Source of the DNA: Cryptomeria japonica
Lineage: Eukaryota; Streptophyta; Pinopsida; Cupressales; Cupressaceae
Assembly (NCBI RefSeq): GCF_030272615.1
Contig: NC_081409.1
Coordinates: 878,111,594-878,175,593, forward strand
DNA length: 64,000 nt
Reading direction: 5' to 3'
The notes under the pieces are model-generated. The model did not search any database. It saw only the letters and a list, made by a program, of their open reading frames with translations, and was not told the origin of the DNA. Positions within the stretch are counted from its first letter, which is position 1; the number at the start of each line of letters is the position of its first letter. The translations under genes and the position numbers were made by a program. Below are positions 24,825 to 37,500 of the stretch, one piece after another.

Positions 24825-25580
24825 TGTTAGGATTCCCAAAGATACTTAGAGGGGGTGGGGTGAATCAGTATCTAACTGGTAAATAGATTTTCTGAACTTA
24901 TTAAATAAATTGCATTCCAAAACTATGTACCAGTAAACAAGAAATAATGTAGTAAATAAGAACAATAAACACAACATAGAAAGCACACCATAACACAATA
25001 TTTTTGGTGAGGAAACCCGGTGTGGGAAAAAACTTGGTGGGATTTGTGACCCTCAATATTCACTCACTAGCCAATAAATGAATATTACTTACAATATATG
25101 GTGCCTGCACATGCAGGAAAGCTCACTGCTCAATTACAAAAGAAGTCTCACTGACTTACAAAAGTGGATTATGGAAATCCAAAGTGATGTATTGCTATAA
25201 AAAGCATCTTCTATGCCAAGTTCAATACCAGTTTAAGCTCTTACAACAACCATAAACCTTACTTCAATATCTACTCATCATATCCATCTATTATGTCCTT
25301 CTACATACTACATACAAAATTATCTACAAGATCTCATACTTATATATGAGTCTTATTACAATAGGTTATGTCAGCTTACAAAAGATATTATAATTAAATA
25401 CAATATGTAATAAACAAAATCTTGTCGGCCAGGGTGTCGGTAATCATCTTTGTCACTATCGGTAAACTAACTATAAGTGTAGAGTCTACCGATGATGGTG
25501 TCATAGGATTGCAAGGTTTCCATCAATGAAAATACCTTCAATCACCTACAATTTCTCATTGGAGTGTGCATTTTCCAACA
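24825..25580 (-). repeat. 3' LTR of element C
   Basis: This 756-bp LTR starts TGTTGGAAAATGC and ends CCTAACA on the minus strand. It is related to but distinct from the D LTR. The closest shared parts are around GACTCATATATA and the CCCACACC...GGTTTCC block. Confidence 0.92.
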
Positions 25581-25807
25581 ATCTCCCCCTTTGGCATTGA
25601 TAGCAACACCCATGAGAAAAATTCAAAAAGTGTATCCAAAAATTGTAGTCCAAAAATCTTACCAAAAAATTATCAAAAATGTGTGCGCCCCCCTGAGTAG
25701 ATGATGTCTTCTGTTAATCATTTTTTCTCATCCTACTACTCCCCCATTGGCATCAATGACAAAGGCTGTCAATCAATGTCAATTGAGTGTAGTTCTTGGT
25801 TGGAGCC
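25581..25807 (-). other. Element C 3' untranslated region with two polypurine tracts
   Basis: It runs from the ORF2 stop to the LTR. The LTR-proximal tract reads ATCAATGCCAAAGGGGGAG on the minus strand. A second copy, ATTGATGCCAATGGGGGAG, lies near 25740-25760. This doubled arrangement is also present in D and F. Confidence 0.8.
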
Positions 25808-28544
25808 CTATAACCGGTTGGTTACAATCTGATATAGTTCTGCCAGTGCAAAATTTAAGTTGTTAAAGAATCTTTCACTATCTTTCAAAGTTGCTTTTGT
25901 CCTTTGTATTGTACCGGTGAGTATGTGCATTTTCTCTTCTGGTGTCTTGAGTCCTGGAACAAGTGCCTCTGATATCTCTCTTCTCAAAGAGATGAGAGTG
26001 TCAAGTCTCGGACCAAGTCTGCATTTCAGTTCTTTAGCCTTGAATTTTTTTCTCTCCTCTTTTTCAAATTTTTCAATTTTCTCTTCAAAGCCTGCTATTT
26101 CCTGTTCTATGACCGACATGGGTTCTGATGAACCAATGAGATTATCAACAATATCATTGATTTCTTTCTGTAATATGCTGATCTCCTTATCTATGTCAAC
26201 TATCAAAAAGTCAGTTTTGCACGTGTCCCTGTATAACTCATTAAATTCCATTATTGTTTTTCCTAGTGTCGGTAATAGGGTATCAATGTGTTCCTTGCAT
26301 ATCTTTACTATCTCCTCAAAGAATTTTTCTTTCTCTTTATTCATTTTCTCATTGAATGTCTCCTCATTAATCTGATCAACTGTTAGTAAGTTACCAATGA
26401 TATACTTAGACAATGTGTCTAATTGGGTTAAAGAATCTTTATTGTCCACATTACACTTGGGTGCAATCAATTTCAATAAAGGAATTGTGTCATCAATAGC
26501 CTTATATGCAAGTGCATTGCAATCAATTATTTTCTTGATGGAATCCAATAATACCTCTATTACATTTGTCAGTCTGAATTTTGTTAAGGAAGAACCAGAT
26601 GATTGTCCAGCTCCCTTAACAATTTGCATTCTGCTAGTGTGAGTAACCTCTTTGCTTATGGTGACCTCTGGTAGGTCAGTTTGAGTCTGCATCTTAACTA
26701 GCAAAGGCTTGGGTTTCTCAACTGTTGCCGGTAACACTATCTTTGTTTGAGTTTTTGCCTCAACCTTTTTCTCTTCTAGTTTCTCAATGTGTACCTTAGT
26801 CGGTTTCTCTGTTCTTTCCACTGTCAGTTTCTCTGATGTAGTCTCAGTGTTTTCTACCAATTTCTCAGTATGCACCTCTTAGTTGTCCATTGTCAGTATC
26901 TCAACTGGTTTTTCAATGTTAACAGTAGCCGGTTGCTCTAACTCAGTAGGTTTTTTAGTGTGTGCACCAGTGGTATCAGTCACCATTCCAGTACCAAGGG
27001 GATCAACTGATTTTTTAGTTTGTGTTTCAGCCCCAATTTCTATATTTCCAACTATATCCTCAACATTTGTTTCAACTGCAATGTTCTCAGCTGGTGGCTC
27101 AGTTACCACATCTTTCTTCTGAGTGGTTTCCTTATCAACCACAATGTTTACCTCTTGTGTATCAATGTTCATTGTATATAACACCTCTGAATCAAGATTG
27201 GTGTCTTCATGGGTTGTCTCCATACTCTCAACATTATCAGTAGCTAGTGGTGTAACAATAGTCTCAACTGGTGGAGTATCAGAAGGAGGTGAGGGCAAGT
27301 TATCAGTTACTTTAATGCTTGAAGGACCACCTACCTTTCCTTTACCTTTGTCCTTATCCTTTTGATAAACTCTAAAAGTCTTTGGTCGTTTAAGTTATTC
27401 TTACTTTTCTTTCTCCACAAACAAAATATCACATTTGTCAGCTATCTCTTTGGAGATCTCATTCACTCTACCAGCCATTAATGCTACATGTTGGTGACCG
27501 GTGGAAAATACAGTCCTGTTTGCCTCACTTATCAGTTCATCAATTTCTTCTGTTGATTTTACTGGGTGAACTGCAAGTAATTTTTCTATCTTTATCTTTT
27601 TATTCAATTCCATAATGGATAATATTTTTGCATCTAGTCTCCTATATAGGTCGCTTGGTAAATCATCTACAACTTCTATCAAAAATTTCTTATAAATATC
27701 TAAGTGTAGAATGACACAATTTTCTATGCTTTCCTTTTCTTCATTTGTAAAAGTATCATACAACTTGCTGACACTAGACAAGTTTCCTTCTTCAATTATT
27801 TCATTCAAAATATTTTCTAAAGGAGGGATAACTTGTTTTTCCTTCTTCTTCCTTGGGTCATTTTCCTTGCCAGAGGCCTTACTGCTTGTTGTTTCTTTCT
27901 AGCTTTCTTGGGTGCAGGAGGGTACCAATGAATGTTTCCTTTTTCTTTCTGCCTTTTTAAATTTTGTCGGTATTTCATTGTCAAAGGAGGTACCAACCGG
28001 TGAAAGGTGTGCTTCCGATTGTATCTCTTCTAATTCACTTTCCTTGATACCAGTAATATTCAACAAGTCTTCCTTGATTTCTTTTTCCCGTTTAGTTGCT
28101 TTTCTAATTGTTTGTTCTCTTTTCTTCCTTTGTTTCATTGTTTGTACTTTGCTCTCAATGGTTTCATCATTTCCCAATACTTCTTCTTTAGGTTATTTTG
28201 GAGCTTTGAGTAGGGCTTTAGCATATGTTTCTATTATGTTTTCATCTACCTCATAGACCATTTCAGTAACCCAAACAGTTCTTGGAACCACTACTTCCAT
28301 CCAGATCTCATCCTTCTTTATAACAAAACATATCTCCTTTTGGTATTTGTCAACTATGGTTTGAGATAGTCTTTCCCTTGTCTTCATTCTAGCCTTAAAT
28401 GCCTAAAAGTATTCAATTATGTTCTTTTCCCTATCATCTCCCAGGCCATTAAGAATATCCATTATTTATTTACCCACCGATATGTCAAAACCAAATTCTT
28501 TTCTACCTATATCGGGAACTTCCTTGGTGATGTATAACATTAGG
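25808..28544 (-). pseudogene. Element C ORF2, middle and C-terminal part
   Basis: It is read on the minus strand from the B insertion at 28544 to the stop at 25808-25810, in one frame with no frameshift. In order it has a conserved segment (RTVWVTEMVYEVDE), a basic stretch (KKAERKRKHSLVPS), a helical block (HLDIYKKFLIEVVDD, HPVKSTEEIDELISEANR), a long Thr/Glu/Lys-rich linker with repeated KPTE-, EKPV- and VQTQTD-like words, and a C-terminal helical or coiled-coil domain (IIDCNALAYKAIDDTIPLLK to LYQIVTNRL). Several stops occur, including near 28190, 27896, 27398 and 26876. With the N-terminal piece the protein was about 1,166 residues. The function is unknown. Confidence 0.8.
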
Positions 28545-29324
28545 TGTAGACACCCAAAATTGTCATGTCTAATTAAATAAATATTTTATTTATTTAATTA
28601 TCTAAGCCTAATTCTTCTATTAATTAAATAAATTTTTATTTATTTAATTAATTCATTTATCCTCTTCTAGCCTTATTTCTTATTTAAATAAATACATTTA
28701 TTTATTTAAATTATCCTTTTCCTAAATTAAATAAATATTTTATTTATTTAATTGTCCTACTTCTTCTATTAATTAAATAAATCTTTATTTATTTAATTAA
28801 TTCATTAGCCTTTTCTACCCATGACACATGTCATTCATCTCTTAATTCCTACACTACCTACCTCTTTCATTATTTTGGTATTTCTTATACCTACCCTCTA
28901 ATCCTAGCCGACCTCTCTTTTTACACCTCTCAATCTTAACCCTCCATTTCTTATTGTGTCTTCTATTTAAGGAGATACTTTCTTCATTATCAAACCCTAA
29001 TGGCTAATGACTGATTTTGGAGTACTTGGCTACACTACGATCCTACTTGCAACCACATTCCGTTCTTTGTTGAGCTCTTGTGCATATTAAAATCTGAGAG
29101 CAAATATATCAAGCAAGATCAATGGAGATAGGAAGAATGGAGATCAAAACCCTATTGGACATGTGATGGTATAATCTTTGTGATTTTGAGTTATTTGCAT
29201 TGTCTTAGGTAATCTTCATATGTTATGGTGGATCTTTGTTCATTGTTAGGCTAGGGTTTGGTGGTTGGATTCATTTTAGCCTTTCAATATTGTTGTTTAT
29301 TGTTATCCATTTTCACCATAAACA
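28545..29324 (+). repeat. 5' LTR of element B
   Basis: It runs from TGTAGACACCC to CACCATAAACA. The first ~260 bp hold a series of AT-rich inverted repeats. The TATA-like box is TATTTAAGG at 28964-28972. Confidence 0.97.
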
Positions 29325-29327
29325 TTT

Positions 29328-29345
29328 TGGCACGCCCGGTGGGAC
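29328..29345 (+). promoter_or_regulatory. Primer binding site of element B
   Basis: TGGCACGCCCGGTGGGAC lies three bases after the 5' LTR and begins with the TGG that pairs with a tRNA CCA end. I cannot name the tRNA with confidence. Element G uses a different site. Confidence 0.8.
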
Positions 29346-29429
29346 TCTTGTCCCTTTGCATTTAACATTTTTGTTGCAGATTTTGCATTTTTAAAGTTGC
29401 AGATCAGACAGTTTTCGACAACATTTTAG

Positions 29430-29700
29430 GTTTTTCCGCGTCTGCGAGTGTTCGGATCGCGTTTTTGTGTTTCAGAAGCATCTGCGATATCGAGAATCGC
29501 GTCTGTGTTTCTGCCAATCTTTATTTTTTGTGTAGGTTTCTGGAATCGCGTCTGAGAATTTTAACCACATCTGTGCTGGATCTTATCGTGTCTACACTCG
29601 GAAGTCGCATCTGTGACCTCTGATCGCGTCTGTGAACTACAGAACCGCGTCTGTGTCGTACAGACGCGTCTGCGTCTGGTATAAAGGCGTCTGTGCATTC
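29430..29700 (+). repeat. GCGTCTGTG-type array 1 in the B leader
   Basis: About twelve degenerate copies, for example ATCGCGTCTGTG, ACCGCGTCTGTGTCG and AAGGCGTCTGTG, in sense orientation. Spacing is irregular at 15-30 bases. Confidence 0.85.
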
Positions 29701-30092
29701 TATTTTGCAATTTTTCAATTTTTCTTTGATTCGGGTTTTCGGATTTTGTACTTAGGGTTTCAGATCTAGTTTGTTTTCGGCTAACTCTTGCAGATCTAGC
29801 TAACCTGGTTTGTGCAGCTTGCTTGGGAGGCAAATACGTTTTTGTTGAAGGCCCCTATTTTCACAAAGTCTTTTGGGTTTTCTAAAAATTTATCTAACTT
29901 GTGTGCTTGCAGGAAGGGGTAATCATTTGAAACAACCCAAACTACTAACAATTTTGTTGCAGGGCCTTAGCTAGGGTTTTGTAGTTTTGTTGTGTGCCTT
30001 GTTTTCATAGATTAGCAAACACTTCCATTGGTGCACTAAAATTGAATCATTGTCTTTTGTGTCTTGAGCAATAGGCTCTTTTTGTTTGATTT

Positions 30093-30155
30093 TTAGAGGG
30101 CCTATCTTCCCGTGTGGTCATTAGGACTACTAGTGAGAAGAGAACGACCCAAGTG
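30093..30155 (+). promoter_or_regulatory. Leader block 1 shared with element G
   Basis: TAGAGGGCCT...CTTCCCG and GAGAAG(A/G)GAACGACCCAA occur here and at 55578-55650 in G, about 0.8 kb and 0.7 kb respectively after the 5' LTR. The surrounding leader has diverged. Confidence 0.65.
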
Positions 30156-30477
30156 GTAGCGAGGAAAACCCACCTCATCCAAACCACTATAATCAAATGT
30201 ATTCATGGTGAAAACTATGAATAACATGTGCTGATTAGTTCATACCGACACTATGTCTCCCCATAAACCCGTTTGATCAAATTTATTTGATCATTTGTAG
30301 GGCGTAACCCCTACCGGCTGGGAGCCTTCTGTATTTACAGAGCTGAAAGTGTCGCATGTATGGCCACACGAGCGGATGCCCTTACTAGCACCTCTTTGTT
30401 TTAGATGCCCAAATCCTTCTAGTTGTTGAGGCAGGAGGTCGGACCTCTGGTAGCGGCCCACACACATACGGTTCTTA

Positions 30478-30590
30478 GTAGAGATACAAAGTTCACCATG
30501 GGGAGTTTTCATGGGGACTGATGCTTGGCTGACCCGAGAAGTGAGTGCCGAGGGTGGAACCAGTGAGGTCAAGCATCTAAGTATCCGCTT
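30478..30590 (+). promoter_or_regulatory. Leader block 2 shared with element G
   Basis: The words CCATGGGGAG, CATGGGGACTGATGCTTGGC, GAGAAGTGAGTGCCG and GGTCAAGCATCTA occur in the same order in G (55980-56095). It is the longest conserved non-coding match between the two element types, and a candidate dimerisation or packaging region. Confidence 0.7.
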
Positions 30591-30902
30591 TGAATAGCGT
30601 AGCCTCGGGGGTAAAACCCTATGTGGGATCAACAACTATTGTCTTGGCCAGCCCTAAGATTTGTGCTTGTCTTATGTTAAACACTCAAACATTCAAGACA
30701 AAACAGCAAAACATTGTGTCTTTTGTGTCTTCAAGTGTATGCAAAAACTTTTTACATCAAACAACACACTTTTGGAGTCTAAACAGTTTGCAAACATTGA
30801 GTCATCAACATTGTGTCCTCTTGTCACGAAAAACAGTCGAAAAATCAGATTTGGTCACAACAAAACAACTTCACAGATAGAAAAAATTGCACTAAGGTTA
30901 CA

Positions 30903-31060
30903 GAAACGTGTCTGTGTCTGTTCAAACCGCGTCTGCGTCGGATAAGTGCGTCTGTGAAGTACAGAATAGCGTCTGTATTTTTATCAACGTCTGTGTCAAA
31001 CAGAGAGGCGTCTGTGTCTGGGAATCGCGTCTGTGAAGTATACAGAGGCGTCTGTGTCAG
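30903..31060 (+). repeat. GCGTCTGTG-type array 2 in the B leader
   Basis: About nine copies, equivalent in position to the array at 148-340 of element A. Copy number and spacing differ between A and B. Confidence 0.85.
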
Positions 31061-31548
31061 GATTTGAAAACTTTAACAGTCAAGCAAACAAAGAAAATCA
31101 GTTCCGGCATACTTGAGCTTCTTAGGTTGTCTCTTCAGGTTTCATCTAGCATTCAGCCTGTTCTAAGGTTTCACACAGTCCATCATTGCTTCACATCTCA
31201 TTTTACATTCAAAATTGTCTAAACTTGAGTCAAAAGGTCACTTGCTTGTCCTCATCATACTTTGTCAACACACTACATACAACTACGCTTTGCTAAGTGG
31301 TCCCTCATCAAGGTTTCTTACCTTTGGGTCTCATTTGGTCTTACTTAGAGTCAAGGTCAGCTTACCTCATCAAGAGAAACTATCCTCTCTTTGGAAGTCA
31401 CACCTACTCTACTACTTACATACTTGGTCTTACACTTTGGACATTGCAAGTACACCCCAAGATTCATTTACACTCCATACAACTCTTGGTCTTCCATACT
31501 TTTTCATTCTTCATCTAGTTTCTCACATCTTGGTCTAACACCTAGTTC

Positions 31549-34500
31549 ATGGTTGAAACCCGCCTTCAAAAATCTAGGAGAATAGCTAAAGAAGCTCAAG
31601 AATCCGTAAATATGAGTTCTTATGAGTATGACAATGATCTATTCTACAATCCTGAGCACACTACATTACCAGACATGAATGTTTATAGACACAATCCAAA
31701 TGTGGAAAGCGCAAACACTATAAACAACAATGCTACGCACAATGACACAGTGGACAACTCTTCAATACTATCAGCAGACATACAAGAATCCATAATGGAC
31801 CCTCAATTCAATAGATTGGTTGAAGAGATAATGAGGAGAGATCGTCAATAATTTTTAAACATGATGGCACAAAGTGGAGCTAAAATACCGCATGATTTTG
31901 ACTTATCTCAACTTATGGAAAGTCGACCCTCACAACAAATTCAACCCAACATGGATCAAAGGAGACCAAATAGTGGAGGAAATAGAGGACCGAATATGAT
32001 GCCTGAGTCACCATCAGCTTTGCTTCAAAAGCCAGCAATCCCACATACACAAGCTCAAACATATGATACTTACACTCAAGGACCATCATGGAGGCCTTAT
32101 GCTCAATCACATGCTCAAAGTATGAATCAATCAAAACAAGTGGATACTCAAGGACATCCTCAAAATTTTGACACAAGGAGACCTCATGTCAAAATTGGGG
32201 GCAACATAATGGAAGATGAAAGGCCTATTGAATATGGTTTATACACACAAAATAGATATGGGGTCCCTCAACAAGAAGTTATGCCAAGTGCTCCATACAT
32301 GTCGCAACAATATAGACCTCCATATGGACATGTCTACGATCAGTATCATCCATAAATGCAACAAGCTCCTCCTCAAATGGGCATTTCAAACATGGGGTAT
32401 GCTACAAGAAATCAATCTCCTCCCAAGAATAATTTGGAGCAACAAATTAGAGATCTACAAAAGAAAATGGAGGACATGAGTACACCAAAACCTACATACA
32501 CTATGAGAGATATATGTCCTTATCCCTTCGATAAGAGCATTCCAATGCCTCCATTTCCTCCACACTTTGTAACGCCAAAATTTGACAAATATAGAGGGAG
32601 AGGAGACCCCAAGGCACACATAAGACAATTCTTCACAGCTTGCATTGAGGTAGCGGCAGAAGAAACATACTTAATGAGGTTGTTCCCACAAAGCTTAGGC
32701 GATCAAGCTATGAAATGGTTTTCTCAATTACCTCCTGGTATTAAGTCATGGGGCGACTTGGCAGAGGCATTCATTCAGCATTTCTCTTACAACATTGAAA
32801 CAGATGTCTCAGTTACTACCTTGTGCAATACGAAACAAAAGGAAGGAGAATCTTTCGCAACATTTTTACAGAGATGGAGAAACTTAGCTAGCAGATGCTC
32901 TTGTGAAATCCCACAGAAACAAATGGTGGAGATGTTCACACAAAACGTTAACAAGGCTATTGGATATGATCTCAGGAAAGCTTGTCTGTCTACATTCAAG
33001 GATGTCATTGAAAAGGGCCTAGCAATAGAAAAGGTCTTAATTGAACAAGGAGTTATCAAACTATTCAAAGAAAACAAAGAGGACTTCAAAGGAAAGGACA
33101 AACCAAAATTTTGGAACAAGAACACAATTAATGATGGTGTTGTTGATGCCAACACAGTGAGACCCAAGTTCGTCTTTTCTGGATCAAGTTCTACCAACAA
33201 TCAGGTGAACAATCAAACAACTTCTAGACCACGAAGGAAGTACACTCCATTGGGGGAACCACTTGAATCAGTATTCAAAAAGCTTGTAGCAAACAAAGTA
33301 ATTACAGTTCCAGATTTTCCTCCTTATGAACCAAAGGTAAAAGCAAATTGGTGGAATGATGATGAGTACTGTGAGTTTCATAAGAGCAAGGGTCACAAGA
33401 CAGGTAATTGCCATCGATTGAAAAACATTGTGCAAGATCTCATTGACAGAGGAGATATAGAGATTGAGGGACATTCATCTAATCAAGAGAATGAGATGTT
33501 TAAGGAACCATTCCCAAAACATGACAAAGGAAAAGGCAAAGTCACAGATGATCAAGCCAATTACACTAGAGCACCTTACAATTATGATTCTACTATCAAT
33601 CACATCTCAATGGACAATCATATCTCTACCATTACTATCAAAAACAAAAATCCTGAGAATCCTTCTCAGAGACCCAAAATTGTCCTAAAAGGTGTGGGAT
33701 CGTCGTCTGAATCTACCTCTGAATGTCATGTTACAACCCGTCGAGGTAAGATTACATTGCCAGGTACCTCCACTAAGAATACCAATCTTTCATCAACCAA
33801 GCCTGAGTACGACCTTGTAGAACAACTAGGGAAGACACCTGCACTTATCTCTATTCTTGAGCTCTTACGTATATCTCCTGCACATAAAGCTATCCTTGAC
33901 AAAATCTTGAGAGATACTGCCGTCCCTACTGATCTAAACGTGGACCAGTTTCAAGCCATGGTGGGATACCTATCCATTCCACACTCCCTCACATTTACAG
34001 AAGCCGATGATGCCTCCATAAGTCAGCCACATAATGCACCTCTACATGTTGAAGCCTTCATACATAAACACCGAATAAAGCGAGTCCTGGTAGATGGAGG
34101 AGCAGGTCTTAATATTTGTACCTTGAGTACCATAAGACAATTGGGATATTCTGACAAGGCTGTGAATGCTACAAACCAAATCACCATCAAGGCTTATGAT
34201 GATGAAGAGTGCTCGTCCAAGGGCACAGTCACCTTACCGCTAAGAATAGGGCCAGTCACAAAGGATGTGGTTTGTCAAGTCCTAGATCTAGATCTCATGT
34301 ATAACATATTGCTAGGACGTCTGTGGATTCATGAAATGAGGGCAGTCCCATCAACATACCATCAGTGCATTAAGTTTCCTCACAATGGAGTTGAAGTGAC
34401 CGTCAATGGTGATCCAAATCCATTCATATATTGCAATAACTTGAGACCACATACTGAGACTATCATTCCCAGCAATCATGAGGCTACTCCTTCTTCAGCA

Positions 34501-37500
34501 TATATTGACCCTGAGTCATTAAAGCCCTCGACATCCAAACAAGGTGAACTTAGAAGCAAGTTTCAAGACAAAGGCATGGGAGAATACACTTTGAATCAAA
34601 CAATGTTTTTACGACAAGTCATGACCTCTCCCAAGGAATATGGGAGGCCACATCCTAACAAGCAAATCTCCATCATGATGCTCAAATGGGATCCTACTAC
34701 CTTTCAAAAATGGGGTGAACTAGAAGAAGAAAATTTATATAAAATGCTCTATAAGGACGTTGAAGAGGACACACATGATCAGATTATTATACCCTGTGAG
34801 AACTATGGCAAAGGCTTCAAAATTTTGCAAAGATTTGGGTATGATGGAAAAAGCCCTCTCGGACTACGCAAAGAAGGTGTCATGGAGCCCTTACAACCTG
34901 AGCTAACTACAAGAAGGGAACGCTCAAAAGGGCTTGGTTTTCTGAATCCCAGACCACATAATAAAAGAACAAAAGAGGTATGGCGAATTAAAGTTGCCGA
35001 AGTTCAACAAGAGGATTACTATTCCACAGACTCGAATGAGTGGGAATGGGGTTCAGACAAATCCTCCAGTGACTATGAGCTCACTGAAACATTCAGAGAG
35101 CCAGATGAACCCACAGAGGAGGATGAATTTTACAAAAAGTTCAGAGTTGGTCAAGAACCAACCCATAAGGATCCCGCACAAGCTTCGTTTCAAGGTCCTA
35201 GGTCAAAATCACATAGGATGAGGACACCTGTCCCAGAAGGCTCTACTAGTGATGACAATTTGGATTCGCTCATGATCGAAACTGATGAGGAGAGTGCCAT
35301 CGATGACCTCGACGATTGCCTTGACATACCTGAATATAACCACATCTTCACTCTTCGTCCAGCAAACTCTGAAAACACTAAAAACCTTCCCCTTGTTCAT
35401 CCTCAACTCATTGACTGGGATCATGAAGGACCAGCACAATTTGATACATTTCAAAATGACGAAGCTATTATCGACTACCTTGGCATTCGAGATGATCTTC
35501 CCCCTGGAGACCACAAAATAGGATACGCCATAGAGCTGAACAACATAGCATACTTTGGTGAGGGTGTCGGGCCTTCTAGTCGCAAAAATGTGAAAATAAA
35601 AACAAAACAAGGGTCTTATGGCGAAAACCACATTGTGGCGCTATCTGACTCCAAAAAAGTAAAAAGAAAGGACGTGTCTGAGGGCGAAAACCTCTCTGAG
35701 GCACCCGAAGATGGAAGGCTTGACATTCTCCCAGCATCATATGAGGAAAAATCATCCATGTTGGTAGAGGAGACTATAAAGACAAATATTGGTACAGAAG
35801 AGGTTCCACACAACATATTTTTGGCTCAATCATTGACAGAGGCCGAGAGAGAAAAATTCATAAGCTTCCTCAAGGAATGACAAATCAACTTCGCATGGTC
35901 TTATGCTGATATGCCTGGGCTAGACCCGAATTTGGTGATGCATCATTTAACAGTCAAACCGGGGGCAAAACCAGTAAAGCAGAAATTAAGGAAAATGCAT
36001 CCACAAGTGGCATTGCTAGTCAAGGCAGAGCTAGAGAAATTACTGGATGTCGGATTCATACGCCCAATTGATTATCTTGAATGGATTTCCAATTTAGTAC
36101 CTGTCAGCAAACCGGATCGTAGCATTCGAATATGTACAGACTTCAGAGATATCAACAAGGCTTGTCCAAAGGACGATTTCCCATTACCAAACATTGACTT
36201 GATCGTTGATCTCACAGCAGGCCATGAAATGTTATCTTTAATGGACGGATTTTCTGGATATAATCAAATCAGAATTGCACCTGAAGATCAACATAAAACA
36301 TCATTCACTTGTCCATGGGGAACCTTCTGTTGGAATGTCATGCCCTTTGGGCTGAAAAATGCAGGTGCCACATATCAAAGAGCAATGACTACTATCTTTC
36401 ATGATTTCATGCACATAACCGTGGAAGATTATGTTGACGATCTTTTGGGAAAGTCAATAGACAGAGATACACACTTGAACATCCTTTCAGTTGTCTTTGA
36501 TCGGCTAGAAAAATACAAGGTAAGATTAAATCCAAAGAAATGTGTCTTTGGAGTAACCTCCGGGAAGCTCCTAGGATTCATTGTGTCTAAAAGAGGAATA
36601 GAAGCTGATCCAGTGAAGGTCAAGGCTATCTTGGACATGCCGCCACCCAAGAATATCAGTCAACTTTGATCTTTACAAGGGAGACTCTAGTCCATACGAA
36701 GATTCATAGCACAACTTGCAGATAAGTGTAATCCTTTCCATCACCTGCTACACAAAAACATCAAGTTCAAATGGGATGAGAACTGTCAACAGGCTTTTTA
36801 GACGCTCAAAGACTATCTTTTGAACCCGCCAGTTTTGATGCCACCAATTCCAGATCAACCATTGCTACTTTACATATCAGCTACTCCGACAGCACTGGGG
36901 GCACTCCTAACACAGCAAATACCTGACGGCAAGGAAAAAGCAGTCTACTATATCAGTCGCACATTGGTGGGATATGAGCTAAACTACACACCAATCGAAC
37001 GTGCATGTCTCGCTGTGGTCTTTTCTTCACAAAAATTATGACATTATATGCTCACTCACAAGACTAAGTTGATTGCCAGAATTGATCCACTAAAATATCT
37101 TCTCAACAAAGCTACACTTACTGGGCAGCTGGCCAAGTGGGTAATGATTCTGAGTGAATTTGACATTGAGTACGTGGACAGGAAAGCAATCAAAGGACAA
37201 GCAATTATAGATCAACTGGCAGATGCTCCCATGATAGATGATGCTCCTCTACAATCAGAATTTCCAGATGAGTCCATTCTAACGATATCACCTGCAAAGC
37301 CATGGCAATTATATTTTGACGGCTCATATACACAACATGGGGCAGGAGCGGGTATACTCTTTATAACTCCCCAAGGTGAATCTATACCAAAGTCATACCG
37401 CTTGTCATTTCCTTGCACTAACAATATAGCGGAATACGAGGCATTAACAACTGGGTTAAGAATTGCAGTTCAATGGAAGATCCAAGAACTTCGTGTTTTT

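Larger units (their letters stand above)
29346..31548 (+). other. Element B leader (5' UTR)
   Basis: This leader of about 2.2 kb has no conserved long ORF. It holds two GCGTCTGTG arrays (29430-29700 and 30903-31060) and two blocks conserved in element G (30093-30155 and 30478-30590). Leaders of this length in Tat elements can hold packaging signals and cryptic introns; neither is proven here. Confidence 0.75.

Noticed and set aside
28545-28810. AT-rich inverted repeats as independent MITE insertions
   Set aside because: They are inside both LTRs of B and the LTR of A at matching places, with no own target duplications. They belong to the LTR.
29328-29345. Naming the primer tRNA of B
   Set aside because: I could not match the reverse complement to a tRNA 3' end with confidence, so the site is reported without a tRNA name.
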